Source of the DNA: Thuidium tamariscinum
Lineage: Eukaryota; Streptophyta; Bryopsida; Hypnales; Thuidiaceae
Assembly (NCBI GenBank): GCA_947034885.2
Contig: OX344755.2
Coordinates: 27,659,052 to 27,723,051, forward strand
Reading direction: 5' to 3'
Length of the DNA stretch: 64,000 bases
Positions 1 to 8,768 of the stretch are shown one piece after another. Position numbers and translations under genes: made by a program. The first letter of the stretch is position 1, and each line of letters begins with the position of its first letter. Below the pieces are notes generated by a model that was given only the letters and a program-made list of their open reading frames with translations, made no database searches and had not been told where the DNA came from.

Positions 1-17
1 GGATTAGATATTACAAT

Positions 18-25
18 GTGATCAC
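18..25. other. Conserved palindrome GTGATCAC (monomer 18-25)
   Basis: An 8-bp perfect palindrome, extended to 14 bp (AATGTGATCACGTT) with one T-G mismatch pair. It is present in nearly every monomer; the exceptions found are GTAATCAC at 55111 and 61919. The first copy is given; others recur every 194-195 bp. Confidence 0.9.
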
Positions 26-61
26 GTTGAATTTGTCTTGCAACTAAGAAGTTTGCGCGAC

Positions 62-71
62 TTGATATCAA
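62..71. other. Palindrome TTGATATCAA (monomer 62-71)
   Basis: A 10-bp perfect palindrome in A and most B monomers. B', B'' and C have TCGATATCAA and D has TGGATATCAA, keeping only the GATATC core, and F has TTGATGTCAA, losing it. The first copy is given. Confidence 0.9.
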
Positions 72-183
72 CTAAACACCTCGGAGATTTCCTCGGCCAA
101 GAGAATAACCCCGTAGGCTCTTGAATGGTGTGCATGTTTTAATTTTAATCGCATTGAATTTCACAGCATATTTTTTGTAGTAA

Positions 184-193
184 TTCTATAGAA
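184..193. other. Palindrome TTCTATAGAA at monomer end
   Basis: A 10-bp perfect palindrome present in almost all monomers, just before the monomer junction. Breaks found: TTCTATTGAA near 1940, TTCCTTTAGAA near 32092, TATAGATTTGG near 37360 and TATAGATCTGG near 56646 and 63454. The first copy is given. Confidence 0.9.
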
Positions 194-277
194 CTGGATT
201 AGATATTACAATGTGATCACGTTGAATTTGTCCTGCAACTGAGAAGTTTACGCGTCTTGATATCAACTAAACAACGA

Positions 278-289
278 GGAGATTTCCCC
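278..289 (-). other. kappaB-like site GGGGAAATCTCC (family B)
   Basis: GGAGATTTCC is constant in the middle of essentially all families and fits the degenerate kappaB pattern GGRRNNYYCC. In B monomers the minus strand reads GGGGAAATCTCC. That is a sequence match only; a 10-bp degenerate pattern can arise by chance and be copied by array expansion. First B copy given. Confidence 0.35.
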
Positions 290-779
290 GGCCAAGGGAC
301 CAACTCCGTAGGCTCTTGAATGGTGTGCATTTTTGAATTTTAATCGCATTGAATTTCACAGCATATTTTTTGTAGTAATTCTATAGAACTGGATTAGATA
401 TTACAATGTGATCACGTTGAATTTGTCTTGCAACTGAGAAGTTTGCGCGTCTTGATATCAACTAAACACCTCGGAGATTTCCTCGGCCACGAGAGTAACT
501 CCGTAGGCTCTTGAATGGTGTGCATTTTTGAATTTTAATCGCATTGAATTTCACAACATATTTTTTGTAGTAATTCTATAGAACTGGATTAGATATTACA
601 ATGTGATCACGTTGAATTTGTCTTGCAACTGAGAAGTTTGCGCGTCTTGATATCAACTAAACAACGAGGAGATTTCCCCGGCCAAGAGACCAACTCCGTA
701 GGCTCTTGAATGGTGTGCATTTTTGAATTTAATCGCATTGATTTTTACAGCATATTTTTTGTAGTAATTCTATAGAACT

Positions 780-974
780 GGATTAGATATTACAATGTGA
801 TCACGTTGAATTTGTCTTGCAACTGAGAAGTTTGCGCGTCTTGATATCAACTAAACACCTCGGAGATTTCCTCGGCCACGAGAGTAACTCCGTAGGCTCT
901 TGAATGGTGTGCATTTTTGAATTTTAATGGCATTGAATTTCACAGCATATTTTTTGTAGTAATTCTATAGAACT
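780..974 (+). repeat. Exemplar monomer, family A (commonest)
   Basis: Family A has GCGCGTCTTGATATC, then CACCTCGGAGATTTCCTCGG and CCACGAGAGTAACTCC. The short motif CCTCGG occurs twice, 12 bp apart start to start. Subtypes are set by the tail: GGCATTGAATTTCACAGC (this copy), CGCATTGAATTTCACAAC, GGCATTGAATTCCACAGC, the CATATTCTTTG form that usually stands just before a C monomer, and a 194-bp form with TTTAATCGC. Some A copies, mainly after 26 kb, read GTATTGCAAC instead of GTCTTGCAAC. Family A makes up roughly half of all copies by my reading. Confidence 0.9.
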
Positions 975-1168
975 GGATTAGATATTACAATGTGATCACG
1001 TTGAATTTGTCTTGCAACTGAGAAGTTTGCGCGTCTCGATATCAACTAAACAACGAGGAGATTTCCCCGGCCAAGAGACCAACTCCGTAGGCTCTTGAAT
1101 GGTGTGCATTTTTGAATTTAATCGCATTGATTTTTACAGCATATTTTTTGTAGTAATTCTATAGAACT
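975..1168 (+). repeat. Exemplar monomer, family B' (194 bp)
   Basis: B' has GCGCGTCTCGATATC or ACGCGTCTCGATATC, the B-type CGAGGAGATTTCCCCGG with AAGAGACCAAC, and a tail TTTAATCGCATTGATTTTTACAGC that is one T shorter. TCTCGATATC breaks the TTGATATCAA palindrome that most other families keep. From about 47.7 kb several copies carry the extra change CATATTTTCTGTAG. B' is normally followed by an A monomer, so B'-A behaves as a dimer unit. Confidence 0.88.
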
Positions 1169-1947
1169 GGATTAGATATTACAATGTGATCACGTTGAAT
1201 TTGTCTTGCAACTGAGAAGTTTGCGCGTCTTGATATCAACTAAACACCTCGGAGATTTCCTCGGCCACGAGAGTAACTCCGTAGGCTCTTGAATGGTGTG
1301 CATTTTTGAATTTTAATGGCATTGAATTTCACAGCATATTTTTTGTAGTAATTCTATAGAACTGGATTAGATATTACAATGTGATCACGTTGAATTTGTC
1401 TTGCAACTGAGAAGTTTGCGCGTCTGGATATCAACTAAACACCTCGGAGATTTCCTCGGCCACGAGAGTAACTCCGTAGGCTCTTGAATGGTGTGCATTT
1501 TTGAATTTTAATCGCATTGAATTTCACAGCATATTTTTTGTAGTAATTCTATAGAACTGGATTAGATATTACAATGTGATCACGTTGAATTTGTCTTGCA
1601 ACTGAGAAGTTTGCGCGTCTCGATATCAACTAAACACCTCGGAGATTTCCTCGGCCACGAGAGTAACTCCGTAGGCTCTTGAATGGTGTGCATTTTTGAA
1701 TTTAATCGCATTGAATTTCACAGCATATTTTTTGTAGTAATTCTATAGAACTGGATTAGATATTACAATGTGATCACGTTGAATTTGTCTTGCAACTGAG
1801 AAGTTTGCGCGTCTTGATATCAACTAAACACCTAGGAGATTTCCCCGGCCAAGAGACCAACTCCGTAGGCTCTTGAATGGTGTGCATTTTTGAATTTTAA
1901 TCGCATTGAATTTCACAGCATATTTTTTGTAGTAATTCTATTGAACT

Positions 1948-2142
1948 GGATTAGATATTACAATGTGATCACGTTGAATTTGTCTTGCAACTAAGAAGTT
2001 TGCGCGTCTTGATATCAACTAAACACCTCGGAGATTTCCTCGGCCAAGAGAATAACCCCGTAGGCTCTTGAATGGTGTGCATGTTTTAATTTTAATCGCA
2101 TTGAATTTCACAGCATATTTTTTGTAGTAATTCTATAGAACT
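1948..2142 (+). repeat. Rare monomer variant X, second copy
   Basis: Same unusual combination as the monomer at 1-195, exactly 1947 bp downstream. It is preceded by a monomer ending TCTATTGAACTGG (1753-1947), where the terminal palindrome is broken, and followed by a GTCCTGCAAC B monomer, as in the first copy. Confidence 0.85.
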
Positions 2143-3001
2143 GGATTAGATATTACAATGTGATCACGTTGAATTTGTCCTGCAACTGAGAAGTTTACGC
2201 GTCTTGATATCAACTAAACAACGAGGAGATTTCCCCGGCCAAGGGACCAACTCCGTAGGCTCTTGAATGGTGTGCATTTTTGAATTTTAATCGCATTGAA
2301 TTTCACAGCATATTTTTTGTAGTAATTCTATAGAACTGGATTAGATATTACAATGTGATCACGTTGAATTTGTCTTGCAACTGAGAAGTTTACGCGTCTT
2401 GATATCAACTAAACACCTCGGAGATTTCCTCGGCCACGAGAGTAACTCCGTAGGCTCTTGAATGGTGTGCATTTTTGAATTTTAATGGCATTGAATTTCA
2501 CAGCATATTCTTTGTAGTAATTCTATAGAACTGGATTAGATATTACAATGTGATCACGTTGAATTTGTCTTGCAACTGAGAAGTTTGCGCGTCTGGATAT
2601 CAACTAAACACCTCGGAGATTTCCTCGGCCACGAGAGTAACTCCGTAGGCTCTTGAATGGTGTGCATTTTTGAATTTTAATGGCATTGAATTTCACAGCA
2701 TATTTCTTGTAGTAATTCTATAGAACTGGATTAGATATTACAATGTGATCACGTTGAATTTGTCTTGCAACTGAGAAGTTTGCGCGTCTTGATATCAACT
2801 AAACACCTCGGAGATTTCCTCGGCCACGAGAGTAACTCCGTAGGCTCTTGAATGGTGTGCATTTTTGAATTTTAATGGCATTGAATTTCACAGCATATTC
2901 TTTGTAGTAATTCTATAGAACTGGATTAGATATTACAATGTGATCACGTTGAATTTGTCTTGCAACTAAGAAGTTTGCGCGTCTCGATATCAACTAAACA
3001 A

Positions 3002-3017
3002 CGAGGAGATTTCCTCG
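3002..3017. other. Inverted repeat CGAGGA-GATT-TCCTCG in family C
   Basis: A 6-bp perfect stem around a 4-base loop in the variable middle of C and F monomers. In B the right arm is TCCCCG, leaving a weaker match. In A the left arm is CTCGGA, so the pairing is lost and CCTCGG becomes a direct repeat instead. Confidence 0.85.
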
Positions 3018-3103
3018 GCCAGGAGAATAACTCCGTAGGCTCTTGAATGGTGTGCATTTTTGAATTTTAATCGCATTCAATTTTACAGCATATTTATTGT
3101 AGT

Positions 3104-3117
3104 AGTTCTATAGAACT
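3104..3117. other. 14-bp palindrome AGTTCTATAGAACT in family C
   Basis: In C monomers GTAGTAGTTC replaces GTAGTAATTC, which extends the terminal palindrome from 10 to 14 perfectly paired bases. It also occurs in the A/C chimeras at 4482, 6431 and 7600. It abuts the monomer junction exactly. Confidence 0.92.
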
Positions 3118-4481
3118 GGATTAGATATTACAATGTGATCACGTTGAATTTGTCCTGCAACTGAGAAGTTTACGCGTCTTGATATCAACTAAACAACGAG
3201 GAGATTTCCCCGGCCAAGGGACCAACTCCGTAGGCTCTTGAATGGTGTGCATTTTTGAATTTTAATGGCATTGAATTTCACAGCATATTTTTTGTAGTAA
3301 TTCTATAGAACTGGATTAGATATTACAATGTGATCACGTTGAATTTGTCTTGCAACTGAGAAGTTTGCGCGTCTTGATATCAACTAAACACCTCGGAGAT
3401 TTCCTCGGCCACGAGAGTAACTCCGTAGGCTCTTGAATGGTGTGCATTTTTGAATTTTAATCGCATTGAATTTCACAGCATATTTTTTGTAGTAATTCTA
3501 TAGAACTGGATTAGATATTACAATGTGATCACGTTGAATTTGTCTTGCAACTGAGAAGTTTGCGCGTCTCGATATCAACTAAACAACGAGGAGATTTCCC
3601 CGGCCAAGAGACCAACTCCGTAGGCTCTTGAATGGTGTGCATTTTTGAATTTAATCGCATTGATTTTTACAGCATATTTTTTGTAGTAATTCTATAGAAC
3701 TGGATTAGATATTACAATGTGATCACGTTGAATTTGTCTTGCAACTGAGAAGTTTGCGCGTCTGGATATCAACTAAACACCTCGGAGATTTCCTCGGCCA
3801 CGAGAGTAACTCCGTAGGCTCTTGAATGGTGTGCATTTTTGAATTTTAATGGCATTGAATTTCACAGCATATTTTTTGTAGTAATTCTATAGAACTGGAT
3901 TAGATATTACAATGTGATCACGTTGAATTTGTCTTGCAACTGAGAAGTTTGCGCGTCTTGATATCAACTAAACACCTCGGAGATTTCCTCGGCCACGAGA
4001 GTAACTCCGTAGGCTCTTGAATGGTGTGCATTTTTGAATTTTAATGGCATTGAATTTCACAGCATATTTTTTGTAGTAATTCTATAGAACTGGATTAGAT
4101 ATTACAATGTGATCACGTTGAATTTGTCTTGCAACTGAGAAGTTTGCGCGTCTCGATATCAACTAAACAACGAGGAGATTTCCCCGGCCAAGGGACCAAC
4201 TCCGTAGGCTCTTGAATGGTGTGCATTTTTGAATTTTAATCGCATTGAATTTCACAACATATTTTTTGTAGTAATTCTATAGAACTGGATTAGATATTAC
4301 AATGTGATCACGTTGAATTTGTCTTGCAACTGAGAAGTTTGCGCGTCTTGATATCAACTAAACACCTCGGAGATTTCCTCGGCCACGAGAGTAACTCCGT
4401 AGGCTCTTGAATGGTGTGCATTTTTGAATTTTAATGGCATTGAATTCCACAGCATATTTTTTGTAGTAATTCTATAGAACT

Positions 4482-4676
4482 GGATTAGATATTACAATGT
4501 GATCACGTTGAATTTGTCTTGCAACTGAGAAGTTTGCGCGTCTTGATATCAACTAAACACCTCGGAGATTTCCTCGGCCACGAGAGTAACTCCGTAGGCT
4601 CTTGAATGGTGTGCATTTTTGAATTTTAATGGCATTGAATTTTACAGCATATTTATTGTAGTAGTTCTATAGAACT
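4482..4676 (+). repeat. Chimeric monomer: A front, C tail
   Basis: Front and middle are family A (CCTCGG pair, CCACGAGAG, GGCATTG), while the end is AATTTTACAGC...TTTATTGTAGTAGTTC as in C. The same chimera sits 1949 bp downstream at 6431-6625. A related one at 7600-7794 switches slightly earlier, including CGCATTCAATTTTA. Confidence 0.88.
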
Positions 4677-4871
4677 GGATTAGATATTACAATGTGATCA
4701 CGTTGAATTTGTCCTGCAACTGAGAAGTTTACGCGTCTTGATATCAACTAAACAACGAGGAGATTTCCCCGGCCAAGGGACCAACTCCGTAGGCTCTTGA
4801 ATGGTGTGCATTTTTGAATTTTAATGGCATTGAATTTCACAGCATATTCTTTGTAGTAATTCTATAGAACT

Positions 4872-6820
4872 GGATTAGATATTACAATGTGATCACGTTG
4901 AATTTGTCTTGCAACTAAGAAGTTTGCGCGTCTCGATATCAACTAAACAACGAGGAGATTTCCTCGGCCAGGAGAATAACTCCGTAGGCTCTTGAATGGT
5001 GTGCATTTTTGAATTTTAATCGCATTCATTTTTACAGCATATTTATTGTAGTAGTTCTATAGAACTGGATTAGATATTACAATGTGATCACGTTGAATTT
5101 GTCCTGCAACTGAGAAGTTTACGCGTCTTGATATCAACTAAACAACGAGGAGATTTCCCCGGCCAAGGGACCAACTCCGTAGGCTCTTGAATGGTGTGCA
5201 TTTTTGAATTTTAATGGCATTGAATTTCACAGCATATTTTTTGTAGTAATTCTATAGAACTGGATTAGATATTACAATGTGATCACGTTGAATTTGTCTT
5301 GCAACTGAGAAGTTTGCGCGTCTTGATATCAACTAAACACCTCGGAGATTTCCTCGGCCACGAGAGTAACTCCGTAGGCTCTTGAATGGTGTGCATTTTT
5401 GAATTTTAATCGCATTGAATTTCACAGCATATTTTTTGTAGTAATTCTATAGAACTGGATTAGATATTACAATGTGATCACGTTGAATTTGTCTTGCAAC
5501 TGAGAAGTTTGCGCGTCTCGATATCAACTAAACAACGAGGAGATTTCCCCGGCCAAGAGACCAACTCCGTAGGCTCTTGAATGGTGTGCATTTTTGAATT
5601 TAATCGCATTGATTTTTACAGCATATTTTTTGTAGTAATTCTATAGAACTGGATTAGATATTACAATGTGATCACGTTGAATTTGTCTTGCAACTGAGAA
5701 GTTTGCGCGTCTGGATATCAACTAAACACCTCGGAGATTTCCTCGGCCACGAGAGTAACTCCGTAGGCTCTTGAATGGTGTGCATTTTTGAATTTTAATG
5801 GCATTGAATTTCACAGCATATTTCTTGTAGTAATTCTATAGAACTGGATTAGATATTACAATGTGATCACGTTGAATTTGTCTTGCAACTGAGAAGTTTG
5901 CGCGTCTTGATATCAACTAAACACCTCGGAGATTTCCTCGGCCACGAGAGTAACTCCGTAGGCTCTTGAATGGTGTGCATTTTTGAATTTTAATGGCATT
6001 GAATTTCACAGCATATTTTTTGTAGTAATTCTATAGAACTGGATTAGATATTACAATGTGATCACGTTGAATTTGTCTTGCAACTGAGAAGTTTGCGCGT
6101 CTCGATATCAACTAAACAACGAGGAGATTTCCCCGGCCAAGGGACCAACTCCGTAGGCTCTTGAATGGTGTGCATTTTTGAATTTTAATCGCATTGAATT
6201 TCACAACATATTTTTTGTAGTAATTCTATAGAACTGGATTAGATATTACAATGTGATCACGTTGAATTTGTCTTGCAACTGAGAAGTTTGCGCGTCTTGA
6301 TATCAACTAAACACCTCGGAGATTTCCTCGGCCACGAGAGTAACTCCGTAGGCTCTTGAATGGTGTGCATTTTTGAATTTTAATGGCATTGAATTCCACA
6401 GCATATTTTTTGTAGTAATTCTATAGAACTGGATTAGATATTACAATGTGATCACGTTGAATTTGTCTTGCAACTGAGAAGTTTGCGCGTCTTGATATCA
6501 ACTAAACACCTCGGAGATTTCCTCGGCCACGAGAGTAACTCCGTAGGCTCTTGAATGGTGTGCATTTTTGAATTTTAATGGCATTGAATTTTACAGCATA
6601 TTTATTGTAGTAGTTCTATAGAACTGGATTAGATATTACAATGTGATCACGTTGAATTTGTCCTGCAACTGAGAAGTTTACGCGTCTTGATATCAACTAA
6701 ACAACGAGGAGATTTCCCCGGCCAAGGGACCAACTCCGTAGGCTCTTGAATGGTGTGCATTTTTGAATTTTAATGGCATTGAATTTCACAGCATATTCTT
6801 TGTAGTAATTCTATAGAACT
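4872..6820 (+). repeat. 10-monomer HOR, 1949 bp, copy 2
   Basis: Same monomer order as 2923-4871. Small differences mark it as a distinct copy: its C monomer reads CATTCATTTTTA (CATTCAATTTTA in copy 1), its B(CCTGC) end has ATTCTTTG as in copy 1, and its TCTGG A monomer ends ATTTCTTG. Confidence 0.88.
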
Positions 6821-8378
6821 GGATTAGATATTACAATGTGATCACGTTGAATTTGTCTTGCAACTAAGAAGTTTGCGCGTCTCGATATCAACTAAACAAC
6901 GAGGAGATTTCCTCGGCCAGGAGAATAACTCCGTAGGCTCTTGAATGGTGTGCATTTTTGAATTTTAATCGCATTCATTTTTACAGCATATTTATTGTAG
7001 TAGTTCTATAGAACTGGATTAGATATTACAATGTGATCACGTTGAATTTGTCCTGCAACTGAGAAGTTTACGCGTCTTGATATCAACTAAACAACGAGGA
7101 GATTTCCCCGGCCAAGGGACCAACTCCGTAGGCTCTTGAATGGTGTGCATTTTTGAATTTTAATGGCATTGAATTTCACAGCATATTTTTTGTAGTAATT
7201 CTATAGAACTGGATTAGATATTACAATGTGATCACGTTGAATTTGTCTTGCAACTGAGAAGTTTGCGCGTCTTGATATCAACTAAACACCTCGGAGATTT
7301 CCTCGGCCACGAGAGTAACTCCGTAGGCTCTTGAATGGTGTGCATTTTTGAATTTTAATCGCATTGAATTTCACAGCATATTTTTTGTAGTAATTCTATA
7401 GAACTGGATTAGATATTACAATGTGATCACGTTGAATTTGTCTTGCAACTGAGAAGTTTACGCGTCTCGATATCAACTAAACAACGAGGAGATTTCCCCG
7501 GCCAAGAGACCAACTCCGTAGGCTCTTGAATGGTGTGCATTTTTGAATTTAATCGCATTGATTTTTACAGCATATTTTTTGTAGTAATTCTATAGAACTG
7601 GATTAGATATTACAATGTGATCACGTTGAATTTGTCTTGCAACTGAGAAGTTTGCGCGTCTTGATATCAACTAAACACCTCGGAGATTTCCTCGGCCACG
7701 AGAGTAACTCCGTAGGCTCTTGAATGGTGTGCATTTTTGAATTTTAATCGCATTCAATTTTACAGCATATTTATTGTAGTAGTTCTATAGAACTGGATTA
7801 GATATTACAATGTGATCACGTTGAATTTGTCCTGCAACTGAGAAGTTTACGCGTCTTGATATCAACTAAACAACGAGGAGATTTCCCCGGCCAAGGGACC
7901 AACTCCGTAGGCTCTTGAATGGTGTGCATTTTTGAATTTTAATGGCATTGAATTTCACAGCATATTTTTTGTAGTAATTCTATAGAACTGGATTAGATAT
8001 TACAATGTGATCACGTTGAATTTGTCTTGCAACTGAGAAGTTTGCGCGTCTTGATATCAACTAAACACCTCGGAGATTTCCTCGGCCACGAGAGTAACTC
8101 CGTAGGCTCTTGAATGGTGTGCATTTTTGAATTTTAATCGCATTGAATTTCACAGCATATTTTTTGTAGTAATTCTATAGAACTGGATTAGATATTACAA
8201 TGTGATCACGTTGAATTTGTCTTGCAACTGAGAAGTTTGCGCGTCTCGATATCAACTAAACAACGAGGAGATTTCCCCGGCCAAGAGACCAACTCCGTAG
8301 GCTCTTGAATGGTGTGCATTTTTGAATTTAATCGCATTGATTTTTACAGCATATTTTTTGTAGTAATTCTATAGAACT
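6821..8378 (+). repeat. Partial third HOR copy with a 4-monomer duplication
   Basis: The third 1949-bp copy begins at 6821 with C, B(CCTGC), A(CGCAT), B'. At 7600 the series restarts with an A monomer bearing a C tail (tail marker at 7749, 779 bp after 6970), then again B(CCTGC), A(CGCAT), B'. The 4-monomer step is 779 bp. The A/C chimera at 7600-7794 probably marks the exchange point. Confidence 0.78.
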
Positions 8379-8573
8379 GGATTAGATATTACAATGTGAT
8401 CACGTTGAATTTGTCTTGCAACTGAGAAGTTTGCGCGTCTTGATATCAACTAAACACCTCGGAGATTTCCTCGGCCACGAGAGTAACTCCGTAGGCTCTT
8501 GAATGGTGTGCATTTTTGAATTTTAATGGCATTGAATTTCACAGCATATTCTTTGTAGTAATTCTATAGAACT

Positions 8574-8768
8574 GGATTAGATATTACAATGTGATCACGT
8601 TGAATTTGTCTTGCAACTGAGAAGTTTGCGCGTCTCGATATCAACTAAACAACGAGGAGATTTCCCCGGCCACGAGAGTAACTCCGTAGGCTCTTGAATG
8701 GTGTGCATTTTTGAATTTTAATGGCATTGAATTTCACAGCATATTTTTTGTAGTAATTCTATAGAACT
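8574..8768 (+). repeat. Chimeric monomer: B' front, A back
   Basis: This copy has TCTCGATATC and CAACGAGGAGATTTCCCCGG (B') but continues CCACGAGAGTAACTCC and GGCATTGAATTTCACAGC (A). The switch lies in the GGCCA shared by both families, around 8669-8673. Confidence 0.88.

Larger units (their letters stand above)
1..195 (+). repeat. Rare monomer variant X, first copy
   Basis: This monomer combines TAAGAAG (as in C), an A-type CCTCGG pair, CCAAGAGAATAACCCC (as in F) and a unique TGCATGTTTTAATTTT. It also has GCGCGACTTG instead of GCGCGTCTTG. The only other copy with TGCATGTTTTAATTTT is at 1948-2142, which lacks the GCGCGA change. Confidence 0.85.
1..2337 (+). repeat. 1947-bp 10-monomer period, second copy partial
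   Basis: Monomers 1-2 (X then B with GTCCTGCAAC; 1-390) reappear in order at 1948-2337. The next monomer no longer matches (GCG, CGCAT, ACAAC at 391; ACG, GGCAT, ATTCTTTG at 2338), so only two monomers of the second copy remain. The repeat may extend upstream of the window. Inside it lie two B'-A-like dimers at 586 and 975, 389 bp apart. Confidence 0.75.
2923..3117 (+). repeat. Exemplar monomer, family C
   Basis: C has CAACTAAGAAG (others CAACTGAGAAG), GCGCGTCTCGATATC, CGAGGAGATTTCCTCGG, CCAGGAGAATAACTCC and the tail CGCATTCAATTTTACAGC with TTTATTGTAGTAGTTC. Its tail start was located at 3072, 5021, 6970, 9698, 12813, 14566, 21350, 27191, 29332, 42773, 44333, 46671, 48815, 49010, 50957, 51152, 53490, 56217 and 63025; 7749 is an A/C chimera. 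Copies at 5021 and 6970 have CATTCATTTTTA, and copies at 49010 and 51152 have the ordinary TTTTTTG ending. A 194-bp C form with an A-type tail also occurs, for example at 41456-41649. Confidence 0.9.
2923..4871 (+). repeat. 10-monomer HOR, 1949 bp, copy 1
   Basis: Monomer order is C, B(CCTGC), A(CGCAT), B', A(TCTGG), A, B(TCTCG, ACAAC), A(GAATTCC), A with a C tail, B(CCTGC). The C tail marker at 3072 recurs at 5021 and 6970, each exactly 1949 bp on, and each intervening monomer matches by family and tail subtype. One monomer is 194 bp, giving 1949 rather than 1950. Confidence 0.88.

Noticed and set aside
1..195. Bacterial promoter from TTGAAT and TATAAT-like words
   Set aside because: AT-rich matches are expected by chance; nothing is downstream to be transcribed and the array is of eukaryotic satellite type.
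1..195. Shorter ancestral repeat inside the monomer, from TTGAATTT at 27, 138 and 154
   Set aside because: Spacings (111 and 16 bp) are irregular and the flanks do not align, so there is no support for an internal tandem origin.
3064..3117. Transposon insertion in family C because its tail differs
   Set aside because: C stays exactly in monomer phase and length; its differences are point substitutions with no terminal repeats or target-site duplication.
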